64,000 nucleotides of DNA. Origin: JAGOBP01 sp046328575 (GTDB taxonomy: Bacteria > Chloroflexota > Anaerolineae > Fen-1058). The position numbers were made by a program, and so were the translations under genes. The first letter of the stretch is position 1, and the number at the start of each line of letters is the position of its first letter. This document shows positions 33,445 to 41,521 of the stretch, piece after piece. Below the pieces are notes generated by a model, which saw only the letters and a list, made by a program, of their open reading frames with translations, was not told where the DNA came from and made no database searches. The stretch covers positions 16,891-80,890 of the forward strand of contig JAXLWI010000011.1 of the NCBI GenBank assembly GCA_046328575.1, written 5' to 3'.

Positions 33445-34962
33445 TCAGGCGATACCGGTCGCCAGCGCCATGATCTTCTCCTGCGTTGCCTCGGACGTCT
33501 TTAGCGTGCCATTCGATCGCCCTTGGCACATCACCATGATGCGGTCGCTCATGCCGATGACCTCTTCCAGTTCGCTGGAGATCATGATGATGGCAATCCC
33601 TTGCTCGGCTAATTGATTCATCAATTTGTAAATCTCGTACTTCGCCCCCACGTCCACCCCACGCGTAGGGTCGTCCATAATCAGCACCTTGGGACCAGAT
33701 AGCAGCCATTTGGAAATGACTACTTTCTGCTGGTTGCCACCCGACAGCGACTCGACCGGCACATACAGGTTAGGCGCTTTTACGGCTAATTCGTTTGCTA
33801 TCCTTAAACTCGCCACCACTTCTGCATTCTGATTGATTCGCATGAAAGCCGAAAATCGATCAAGATTGGGCAACGAGATATTCTTCAAAATGGTTTGAAT
33901 CAACACCAGACCATGCCGCTTACGATCTTCCGGCACCAGGCTAATGCCATGCTCCATTGCACTATGGCTGTTGGCGATCTTGATCTCTTGCCCGGCCAAT
34001 TTAATCGAGCCTTGCGTGATCTTGGCGTATTCACCAAAGATCGTCATCACCAGTTCAGTGCGTCCAGACCCCATCAATCCCGCGATGCCTAAAATTTCGC
34101 CTTTGCGAAGATCGAACGAGACGCCCTTCAACACCTCTCGATCGGCCCGCTCAGCCCTCAGTCCCGCGACCTCAAAAATCACTTCACCTGGCTGGCGATT
34201 GCCTTTGGGGAAGCGTTCCTTCATTTCACGCCCGACCATGTAGCTCACCAATTTCTCAGGCGTCAAATCTTTGGTAGCCTGCGTTGTGACAACTTTGCCA
34301 TCACGCAGCACCGTAATATGATCGGAGATGCGGAAAAACTCATTCATTTTGTGGGTAATGTAAATGCACGTCACGCCGAGACCCTTCAACGTGTGTAGAA
34401 TCTCCATTAATTTATCGATCTCGGCTTCCGACAACGCACTGGTCGGCTCGTCCAAAATCAAGACTTTGGCATCTTCCGACAAAGCCTTGGCTATTTCCGT
34501 CATCTGCATCTTGCCGACGCCCAGATCTTTGACCACATCGTGCGGATGCACATCCAACTTGTAGCGATCCAAAATCGCCTGGGTGTTGGAATATAGCTTG
34601 TCCCAATTCACCGAACCACGCTCGACCGGTTCCCGGCCCAAAAAGATATTCTCACCCACCGTCATATTCGGCACCAGGGTTAATTCCTGGTAAACGATAG
34701 CAATGCCTTGCTCTGAAGCCTGATGAATTGCGCGTGCACCAAGCTTAAGTTCCTGTCCGTCATAGATAACGCTCCCTTCGTACGTGCCGAAGGGGTAAAC
34801 GCCCGACAGGATCTTCATCAGCGTCGATTTACCTGCGCCATTTTCACCACACAACCCGTGAATCTCGCCGCGTTTCACTTGAAAGCTAACATCACTGAGG
34901 GCTCTGACACCGGGGAAAGTCTTGGTTACGTTCTTGAACTCCAGGATGACGTCGTCACTCAT
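33445..34962 (-). CDS. xylG: Sugar (xylose) ABC transporter ATPase XylG, two ABC domains
   Basis: 505 residues with two nucleotide-binding domains in tandem, typical of carbohydrate-uptake type 2 importers. NBD1: Walker A GENGAGKSTLM, Q-loop IVYQELTLVPN, degenerate signature LGVGKMQM, Walker B VLILDEPTSALSE, His in YITHKMNE. NBD2: Walker A-like GLMGSGRTELV, signature LSGGNQQKVVISKWL, Walker B VLIMDDPTRGVDVG. This asymmetry is normal for XylG/RbsA proteins. Start at ATG 34962 (MSDDVILEF) with GGAAGG upstream. Lies between xylF and xylH. Confidence 0.94.
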   Translation of the reverse strand: MSDDVILEFKNVTKTFPGVRALSDVSFQVKRGEIHGLCGENGAGKSTLMKILSGVYPFGTYEGSVIYDGQELKLGARAIHQASEQGIAIVYQELTLVPNMTVGENIFLGREPVERGSVNWDKLYSNTQAILDRYKLDVHPHDVVKDLGVGKMQMTEIAKALSEDAKVLILDEPTSALSEAEIDKLMEILHTLKGLGVTCIYITHKMNEFFRISDHITVLRDGKVVTTQATKDLTPEKLVSYMVGREMKERFPKGNRQPGEVIFEVAGLRAERADREVLKGVSFDLRKGEILGIAGLMGSGRTELVMTIFGEYAKITQGSIKLAGQEIKIANSHSAMEHGISLVPEDRKRHGLVLIQTILKNISLPNLDRFSAFMRINQNAEVVASLRIANELAVKAPNLYVPVESLSGGNQQKVVISKWLLSGPKVLIMDDPTRGVDVGAKYEIYKLMNQLAEQGIAIIMISSELEEVIGMSDRIMVMCQGRSNGTLKTSEATQEKIMALATGIA

Positions 34963-35077
34963 AGTGCCTTCCATCCAGTCAGTGGAATCGTCTTCCGCGT
35001 CCGGCGGTTGATGCTCCGGACGCGGAAGACAAACTTGCTTTAGGTTACCACAAAGCCACTACAGAAGCAAAGCCTGT

Positions 35078-37147
35078 TTACGGCTTGGGCGGCTTCTGCG
35101 CATCGGGGATGTCGCGATAGACATCGTCATACTTCTGGAAACCGCTCTTCACCACGAGATCGAAGACGTTGTCCTTGTTGACTTGCTGCACTTCCAAGAA
35201 CTGCGCCTTCACGTTGCCCTGATACTTGGTGTCATTGGTCAGTTCGGCCAGCGTGTAGTCCTTCAGCTCCGGAATCTGCGCGCCAGTGACCAGCTTATCC
35301 ATCAGATCAGTCGCGATCGGGGCCAGATTGCGGATGTCCTTGAGGATCGACACCGTCAACTCACCCTTGACGATACTGTTGCAGCCGTCCGCCGTCGCGT
35401 CTTGACCCGAGATTGGCACCTTGCCCGCCAAACCCTGCGCCTTCAGCGCTTGCAGCGCGCCCAGCGCCGTGCCGTCGTTCGAGGCGACCACCGCATCGAT
35501 CTGGTTCTTCTGCGCCGTCAGGATGTTCTCCATCAACTTCAGCGCGTTCGCCGCATCCCAGTTGTCCACCCACTGGTCCGCCACGACCTTGATGATGCCC
35601 TTGTCCACGTACGGCTGCACGATCTCATCCTGACCCTTGCGGAACAGAATGGCGTTGTTGTCCGTCGGGCTGCCGCCCAACTTCACCAACTTCAGCGGAT
35701 TGTCCTTCGTCCACTTGCCGCCTTCGATGTCCACGGCCTTCATCACGCCCAACGCTTGCTGCCGGCCCACTTCCACGTTGTTGAACGATAGATAAGCCGC
35801 AATGCCCGTCGACTTGATCAGGCGGTCATAGGCGATGACCTTCACGCCCGCCTTGCCGGCCTTGTCCACGGCGGTCGCCGCGGCGTCGCCGTCTTCCGCC
35901 ACGATGATCAGGCCTGCGGCGCCTTGCGCGACCATGTTGTCGATCTGGTCGTTTTGCAGCTTGACGTCGTGATTGGCTTCCTGTACCAAGACCTTGTAGC
36001 CCTTGGCCTCTAGCAATTGCTTCATCAGATCGGATTCGGGCTTCCAGCGCTCGGTCGCAAAGTCCGACATCGAAATGCCGATGATCTTGCCCGCGCCCGT
36101 TTGACCACCGCTCGACGCACCACCCGGCAGTGCACCGGTATTGGGATCGGGCTTCTGATCGGCGGGGATGTCGCGATAAACAGCGTCATACGGCTGGAAC
36201 TTGCTCTTCACCACGAGATCGAAGACGTTGTCCTTGTTGACTTGCTGCACTTCCAAGAACTGCGCCTTCACACTGCCCTGATACTTCTTGTCGTTGGTCA
36301 GTTCGGCCAGCGTGTAGTCCTTCAATTCAGGGACGGTTGTGCCCTTGACCAGCTTATCCATCAGATCGGTCGCGATCGGGGCCAGGTTACGGATGTCCTT
36401 GAGGATCGACACCGTCAACTCACCCTTGACGATACTGTTGCAGCCGTCCGCCGTCGCGTCTTGACCCGAGATTGGCACCTTGCCCGCCAAACCCTGCGCC
36501 TTCAGCGCTTGCAGCGCGCCCAGCGCCGTGCCGTCGTTCGAGGCGACCACCGCATCGATCTGGTTCTTCTGCGCCGTCAGGATGTTCTCCATCAACTTCA
36601 GCGCGTTCGCCGCATCCCAGTTGTCCACCCACTGGTCCGCCACCACTTTGATGATGCCCTGGTCCACGTACGGCTGCACGATCTCATCCTGACCCTTGCG
36701 GAACAGAATGGCGTTGTTGTCCGTCGGGCTGCCGCCCAACTTCACCAACTTCAGCGGATTGTCCTTCGTCCACTTGCCGCCTTCGATGTCCACGGCCTTC
36801 ATTACGCCCAACGCTTGCTGCCGGCCCACTTCCACGTTGTTGAACGATAGATAAGCCGCAATGCCCGTCGACTTGATCAGGCGGTCATAGGCGATGACCT
36901 TCACGCCCGCCTTGCCGGCCTTGTCCACGGCGGTCGCCGCGGCGTCGCCGTCTTCCGCCACGATGATCAGGCCTTTGACGCCCTGCGCGACCATGTTATC
37001 GATCTGGTCGTTTTGCAGCTTGACGTCATGGTTGGCCTCTTGCACCAGAACTTCGTAACCCTTATCTTCAAGCAACTTCTTCATCAGATCGGATTCGGGC
37101 TTCCAGCGCTCGGTCGCAAAGTCCGACATCGAAATGCCGATCTTGTC
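35078..37147 (-). repeat. Tandem 1,059-bp duplication inside xylF
   Basis: Two direct copies of the ligand-binding domain, about 36128-37147 and 35078-36090. DNA is almost identical in the centre (compare 35361-35573 with 36420-36632) and drops towards the ends, a pattern expected from gene conversion between old copies. The conserved reading frame and different linkers argue against a simple assembly artefact. Confidence 0.9.
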
Positions 37148-37312
37148 CTTGCCGCCAGCGGGCTGCGCCGGTTGCGCGGGTTGCGCGGGCTGCGCGGGCT
37201 GCGCCGGCGCCTGAGTTGGAGCCGCGGCTTGCGGCGCGCACGCTGCCAGGAAAATGCCCAATACGGCGAGCAGTGAAACGAACTTCAGCGAGCGATTCTT
37301 ACTGCGATTCAT
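35078..37312 (-). CDS. xylF: Double-domain xylose-binding lipoprotein XylF (internal tandem duplication)
   Basis: 744 residues, about twice the usual length. Signal peptide with lipobox LAAC (Cys25), then a Pro-Ala-Gln linker (QPAQPAQPAQPA), then two complete periplasmic-binding domains. Each begins IGISMSDFATERWKPESDLM and ends near VYRDIP. The period is 353 residues (1,059 bp) and the linker is Gly/Ser-rich (LPGGASSGGQTGAGK). Both copies keep NHDVKLQNDQIDNM, AYDRLIKSTGIAAYLSFNN and SGQDATADGCNSI, as in XylF D-xylose-binding proteins. The central ~200 residues are essentially identical, while the ends differ (for example VKGTTVPELK and VTGAQIPELK). ATG is preceded by AGGAGG. First gene of xylFGH. 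Confidence 0.93.
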   Translation of the reverse strand: MNRSKNRSLKFVSLLAVLGIFLAACAPQAAAPTQAPAQPAQPAQPAQPAQPAGGKDKIGISMSDFATERWKPESDLMKKLLEDKGYEVLVQEANHDVKLQNDQIDNMVAQGVKGLIIVAEDGDAAATAVDKAGKAGVKVIAYDRLIKSTGIAAYLSFNNVEVGRQQALGVMKAVDIEGGKWTKDNPLKLVKLGGSPTDNNAILFRKGQDEIVQPYVDQGIIKVVADQWVDNWDAANALKLMENILTAQKNQIDAVVASNDGTALGALQALKAQGLAGKVPISGQDATADGCNSIVKGELTVSILKDIRNLAPIATDLMDKLVKGTTVPELKDYTLAELTNDKKYQGSVKAQFLEVQQVNKDNVFDLVVKSKFQPYDAVYRDIPADQKPDPNTGALPGGASSGGQTGAGKIIGISMSDFATERWKPESDLMKQLLEAKGYKVLVQEANHDVKLQNDQIDNMVAQGAAGLIIVAEDGDAAATAVDKAGKAGVKVIAYDRLIKSTGIAAYLSFNNVEVGRQQALGVMKAVDIEGGKWTKDNPLKLVKLGGSPTDNNAILFRKGQDEIVQPYVDKGIIKVVADQWVDNWDAANALKLMENILTAQKNQIDAVVASNDGTALGALQALKAQGLAGKVPISGQDATADGCNSIVKGELTVSILKDIRNLAPIATDLMDKLVTGAQIPELKDYTLAELTNDTKYQGNVKAQFLEVQQVNKDNVFDLVVKSGFQKYDDVYRDIPDAQKPPKP

Positions 37313-37391
37313 TACTTTCCTCCTGAGTCAAATTAGGTGGTATGGTTTGAATCGAGACAACTTGCCAAGTACGTGTTTGATCCACTCTCTA

Positions 37392-37417
37392 GTTTCGATC
37401 ACCTCCTTTATCGAAAC
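37392..37417 (-). promoter_or_regulatory. Palindrome upstream of xylF, candidate regulator site
   Basis: GTTTCGAT (37392-37399) / ATCGAAAC (37410-37417), perfect 8-bp arms with a 10-base spacer, 80 bases upstream of the xylF ATG. The spacer contains ACCTCCTTT, so the minus strand reads AAAGGAGGTGATC, a full match to the anti-Shine-Dalgarno complement. It may be an operator for the adjacent LuxR-type regulator; evidence is positional only. Confidence 0.45.
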
Positions 37418-37465
37418 AAGCACCTCGATCACTTCTTCAAGGGTATAAGACTGCTTAACTTGAGA

Positions 37466-39109
37466 TCATACTGATGGATAGGGACTCGGCAACTCAACTT
37501 CCAGCACAGTTCCACCGTTAGGTGGAGAGTCTACGTGCATTGTGCCGCCGAGTAATGCCACACGTTCGCTTATCCCCAACAACCCAAAGTGCTTGGCCGC
37601 CGATAACTCCGCCAGATCGATCGGTTTGGGTAACCCCTGCCCATCATCGGCCAGCATCAGCCTGATGCTAGCCGTTGGCGTCCGCTCCACTCGCAACGCC
37701 ACATTGCGGGCTGAGGCATGCTTGCGAACATTATTCAGCCCTTCTTGAACGATTCGGAACACCGACAATTCCAAGGCTTCCGGCAACCGCCCTAACTTCG
37801 GATCGATACTGAGTTCCAACTGAACGCCATGTCGCTCGGCCCATTCTTCGGCCAGCGAGCGCACCGCAGCTTTCAAACCGTGCGCCTCCAAGGTCGGCGG
37901 GCGTAAGTCGCTACACAATTGCCGTAAATCGGCCACAACTTGCCGCACGCTCTGCCGAATCCCTGCCAACTCGGCCTGTTGTTCTTCATCGTCGACTTCA
38001 CCTTCGATGTCTTCCAGCCGATAGTTGAAACTCAGCAAATCTTGAATAACTTGATCATGCAGTTCACGCGCCAGAAACTTGCGCTCCTCTTCGCGCTCAG
38101 TCATCAAGCGTCGCTGAGCCGCTTGCAGCGCGATGTTGAGTTGATCGAGCACGTTCACCTGCTGTGCCAACCGCTCTAACAATTCCCGATTGAGCGAATC
38201 ACGTTGCGCAAGGCTTTGCTGCAACGCGGCTTGTGTGCGTCGTAACTCATCAGTTTGCTGCTGAACCTGGTGATAACTTTCCAACGCCCAGATGATGGGA
38301 GTCACCTGCTCTTGGCGCGTGCCGCCTACCATCAATTCCACGATCTCGCGCGGCGTTGAATCAGCCGTTACCCGATCGGCGATGACCCGGCCTTCATACA
38401 TCACCAAAATCCGATTGGTCACTGCGAACAGATGCTTGAGATTGTCACTGGCGATGATCACGGCCACACCCGATCGCGCCAACTGGCGAATCCGTTCCAG
38501 CATCCGTTCTTGTCGCTCGTAGCTCAGCACCGCCAACGCATCGTCCAGCACCAGCAAACGCGCCGGGCTGCACAACGCCCGCACAATCGCTACGATCTGT
38601 TGTTGCTCGTCGGATAGGTTACTGACCTTAACATTGACGATGTGCGCCGCGCCAAACTCGGTCAGCAGTTCTATCGCCCGTCGCGTCATCGCGACATCAT
38701 CGGGCACACCCATCCGCCAGGGCCGACTCACCTCCCGGCCTAGCGAGATATTCGCCACAACATCCAGATTGCCCGCCAGCAGCGGTTGCTGGTGAACCAT
38801 CGCGATGCCTTGCACTTGCGCCTGCGCCGGATTAGTCAGTTGCAGCGGTTGACTATCAAGCCGTAACTGCCCGCTAGTCGGCATATGCAGCCCACCGATG
38901 AGTTGCAACAGGGTCGACTTGCCAACCCCGCGCCGTCCGACCAACCCAATGACTTCGCCAGCCTCAATCTGAAGCGAGACATCTTGCAGCGCAACGAGTG
39001 TACCAAAGTGCTTTGAGACCTGATCGAGTTGCAGCAAAGGCGTGGACACAGGCTCCTTAGCGAGCGAGGGTTGGCCTATTGTATCACCGCGCCACAAATT
39101 GGTCACCAT
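37466..39109 (-). CDS. Fusion protein: degenerate sugar-ABC ATPase domain + NarL-family histidine kinase
   Basis: 547 residues. Residues ~24-265 are an ABC ATPase domain like NBD1 of XylG: Walker A GRRGVGKST (58-66), Q-loop MVHQQPLL, signature position LSDEQQQ (165-171), Walker B LLVLDD (185-190), switch region IIASDNLKH. The catalytic Glu is Asp190 and the switch His is Asp222, so hydrolysis is probably weak or absent. A coiled-coil (~275-340) leads to HisKA_3 (EERKFLARELHDQVIQ, His351) and an HATPase domain (VRKHASA, DDGQGLP, FGLLGISERVALLGG). There is no membrane segment or other sensor domain. It precedes xylFGH on the same strand and is divergent from a response regulator. An internal GTG at 39049 after AAGGAG is an alternative start. 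I infer sensing through the permease. Confidence 0.88.
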   Translation of the reverse strand: MVTNLWRGDTIGQPSLAKEPVSTPLLQLDQVSKHFGTLVALQDVSLQIEAGEVIGLVGRRGVGKSTLLQLIGGLHMPTSGQLRLDSQPLQLTNPAQAQVQGIAMVHQQPLLAGNLDVVANISLGREVSRPWRMGVPDDVAMTRRAIELLTEFGAAHIVNVKVSNLSDEQQQIVAIVRALCSPARLLVLDDALAVLSYERQERMLERIRQLARSGVAVIIASDNLKHLFAVTNRILVMYEGRVIADRVTADSTPREIVELMVGGTRQEQVTPIIWALESYHQVQQQTDELRRTQAALQQSLAQRDSLNRELLERLAQQVNVLDQLNIALQAAQRRLMTEREEERKFLARELHDQVIQDLLSFNYRLEDIEGEVDDEEQQAELAGIRQSVRQVVADLRQLCSDLRPPTLEAHGLKAAVRSLAEEWAERHGVQLELSIDPKLGRLPEALELSVFRIVQEGLNNVRKHASARNVALRVERTPTASIRLMLADDGQGLPKPIDLAELSAAKHFGLLGISERVALLGGTMHVDSPPNGGTVLEVELPSPYPSV

Positions 39110-39176
39110 GGATTACAAAGCCTTGTTGGCAGAGAGCGCCCTATCAGTTTCGGCCAAGTTGAGGCATAATGGGGTC

Positions 39177-40232
39177 ATGTCTGCTATCCGATTGATCCTC
39201 GCCGACGATCACGCCATCGTTCGTGCCGGTTTGCGCAATGCGCTGCTGGAACTGCCCGATATGAGTGTGGTGGCCGAAGTCGGCACCGGTCCAGCCCTGC
39301 ACGAAGCACTGGCCCGCCACCCGATCGACCTGCTGCTCGTTGATGTAGCCATGCCCGGTTTTGATCCGATATCTGAAGTGCGCCACATCAAAGCCCAGTA
39401 TCCCGATCTCAAAGTGCTGATTGTCAGCGCCTACGCCGACGAAGCCTACGTGGTAGGTCTCCTCGATGCTGGTGTCAACGGCTATCATCTAAAGGATCAG
39501 CCGCTGGCCGATTTGCAACTGGCCATACAGCGCATCCTCGCAGGCGAACGCTGGATCTCCGGCCCATTAGTCGAACGGCTGTTGCATCGCCGATCGGCCA
39601 GTGCCGCCCCAACGCCTGTGCCGCAACTCACGCGCCGTCAACGCGAACTCTTACATTGGTTGGCGCAGGGGCATGATAATCGCAAAATCGCGCAAGCGAC
39701 CGGCTTGAGCGTCAAGACGATCGAGAATCACCTGACGCGGTTGTATCGCTCGTTGGGGGTGTACAGCCGATCGGAAGCGTTGAGTTACTTGATGCGGCAT
39801 CCCGAAGTCTTAGCCGCTACGAGTCAGGAGGCCGCCGCCAAAGTCCCCGAATCGGACTCAACCCGCACGCTGTCGGTGCTGCTCGTCGACGACAATCCAC
39901 GTTATCGCCAACAATTGAGCCGACTCATCGGTAAGACCTATCCGGCTACGCTGCTCTACGAAGCCGATGATGTCGCCGAAGCCGTGCGTCTGGCCGAAAG
40001 CGCCAAACCGAACCTGGCGTTGATCGACGTGGTGTTGACGGATGAAGACGGCATCTACTGCACCCGCCGCGTGAAAGCCGTCTCGCCGGCCACGCGTGTC
40101 GTGTTGATCAGCGCGTATCCCGATCGGGAATTCCACCGACTCGGACTCAGCGCGGGTGCGGTCGCTTTTCTCGACAAGAAAGATCTGGACGCGGCCGCGG
40201 TGCGCCAAGTTATCGACGACGCCTTAGTGTAG
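39177..40232 (+). CDS. Response regulator with REC-HTH(LuxR)-REC architecture
   Basis: 351 residues. REC1 (1-125) with acidic pair Asp10-Asp11, phosphoacceptor Asp56 (LLLVDVAMPG) and Lys106; LuxR/NarL HTH (about 151-208, LTRRQRELLHWLAQGHDNRKIAQATGLSVKTIENHL, seen here in two halves); REC2 (231-350) with Asp238-Asp239, Asp284 (LALIDVVLTDEDG) and Lys near LDKKD. NarL regulators normally have one receiver; a second receiver after the HTH is unusual. A CATAAT -10 (39165-39170) ends six bases before the ATG, suggesting a leaderless mRNA. Divergent from, and surely the partner of, the ABC-kinase fusion. Likely target: the xyl genes. Confidence 0.9.
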   Translation: MSAIRLILADDHAIVRAGLRNALLELPDMSVVAEVGTGPALHEALARHPIDLLLVDVAMPGFDPISEVRHIKAQYPDLKVLIVSAYADEAYVVGLLDAGVNGYHLKDQPLADLQLAIQRILAGERWISGPLVERLLHRRSASAAPTPVPQLTRRQRELLHWLAQGHDNRKIAQATGLSVKTIENHLTRLYRSLGVYSRSEALSYLMRHPEVLAATSQEAAAKVPESDSTRTLSVLLVDDNPRYRQQLSRLIGKTYPATLLYEADDVAEAVRLAESAKPNLALIDVVLTDEDGIYCTRRVKAVSPATRVVLISAYPDREFHRLGLSAGAVAFLDKKDLDAAAVRQVIDDALV

Positions 40233-40244
40233 CATCTTCGGTTG

Positions 40245-41504
40245 TTAAGGTGCGGTATTGCCTGGTTGCCACGCCTCGGGCTTGCCCAATATTTCGCGCA
40301 CAATCAAACTCACGCCACCCATCACACACGCATCAAACTTGAAGGCCGACAAACAGATTTCGCCCCCTGCGCGTGACGCGGCCAACGCCCGCGCATTCAC
40401 TTCTTGCTGAGCACGCGGAAGGATGTACGGCCCGGCCAGACTCAACACGCCGCCCAATACCACGCGGCCAGGGTTGAAAGCGTTGATCAAACTCGCCGTG
40501 CCGATGCCTAGATAACGACCCACTTCATCAAGGACGTGTAACACCGCCGGTTCGCCGTGTTCGGCCGCCTGCAAAATGTTCCGCATTCGAATCGCTTTAG
40601 GATTGCCGTTCACTTCGGGCAGTGCTAGCAACCACGGCGTCTGACCAAGATTTGCTGCCTGCTGTACACGCTCTACGATCGCCGTTGGACCAATCAATGT
40701 TTCCCAGCAACCGCGGTTGCCGCAATTACACTGCGGGCCATCTGGCACCAGCGTCATGTGCCCGATCTCTCCCGCGAAACCGCCGACGCCGCCAAACAAC
40801 TTGCCGTCGATCACCAAGCCGCCGCCCAGGCCCACGCCCGCGCTCAGGTAGATAAAATGATCGGCTTGTTTGGCCACGCCCAGCATCTTTTCGCCGAACG
40901 CTGCAGCATTGGCCTCATTCTCGACGATGACGGGTACGCCGAAGGCCGCGCACCACATATCGCGCAGCGGCACGTCGCGCCAGCCAAGGTTGGGCGCAAA
41001 GAGCAACGTGCCTGTCGCATGATCCACCAAGCCCGGCACGCCCAGCCCAATGCCTAGCACCCGATGCCCGCTGACTTGCGCCTGCTGCATAGCTTCGCGC
41101 ACCAACATTTCAGCCTGTACCATCACCTGCGGCTGACCGGCTTTGGCTGAACCGTTCGTATCGATCTGACGCCGCCACACCACATTCGCGCGCAGATCGG
41201 CCAACACAACCGAGATGAAGTCAACGCCGATCTCAACGCCGACAATTCGCCCGGCATCCGGATTGATATCGATCAGCAAGCCTGGCCGACCCGGCCCCAC
41301 ATTCTGTGTGCCGAGTTCACGCACGAAGCCTAACGTCTGCAACTGCGCCAGCAGCGTGCCAATCGTGCTTTTGTTGAGGCCGCTGATTTCGGTCAGCCGC
41401 GCCCGCGCGATCGGGCCGCCCGCTTCCCAGATATAGCGCAGCACAATCGAGAGGTTTCGCTCTCGCACCCAATTTTGATCAGCCGTTCGATAGCGTGGAG
41501 GCAT
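40245..41504 (-). CDS. xylR: ROK-family xylose repressor XylR
   Basis: 419 residues. N-terminal winged HTH (RARLTEISGLNKSTIGTLLAQLQTLGFV), then a ROK sugar-kinase-like domain: GVEIGVDFISVVLAD (phosphate-binding loop), ENEANAAAFGEK, and the ROK zinc motif GHMTLVPDGPQCNCGNRGCWE. ROK repressors of this kind release xyl operators when xylose binds. It begins 17 bases after the xylB stop, so it is the third gene of xylABR and autoregulated if the operator at 44322 is its site. Convergent with the response regulator gene. Confidence 0.92.
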   Translation of the reverse strand: MPPRYRTADQNWVRERNLSIVLRYIWEAGGPIARARLTEISGLNKSTIGTLLAQLQTLGFVRELGTQNVGPGRPGLLIDINPDAGRIVGVEIGVDFISVVLADLRANVVWRRQIDTNGSAKAGQPQVMVQAEMLVREAMQQAQVSGHRVLGIGLGVPGLVDHATGTLLFAPNLGWRDVPLRDMWCAAFGVPVIVENEANAAAFGEKMLGVAKQADHFIYLSAGVGLGGGLVIDGKLFGGVGGFAGEIGHMTLVPDGPQCNCGNRGCWETLIGPTAIVERVQQAANLGQTPWLLALPEVNGNPKAIRMRNILQAAEHGEPAVLHVLDEVGRYLGIGTASLINAFNPGRVVLGGVLSLAGPYILPRAQQEVNARALAASRAGGEICLSAFKFDACVMGGVSLIVREILGKPEAWQPGNTAP

Positions 41505-41521
41505 AGAGACAGTTCAGCCGG

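Noticed and set aside
36017..36850. Long plus-strand reading frames across xylF (also 35183-35791)
   Set aside because: They are antisense shadows of the two xylF repeats. They repeat with the same 1,059-bp period and have no ribosome site or recognisable protein.
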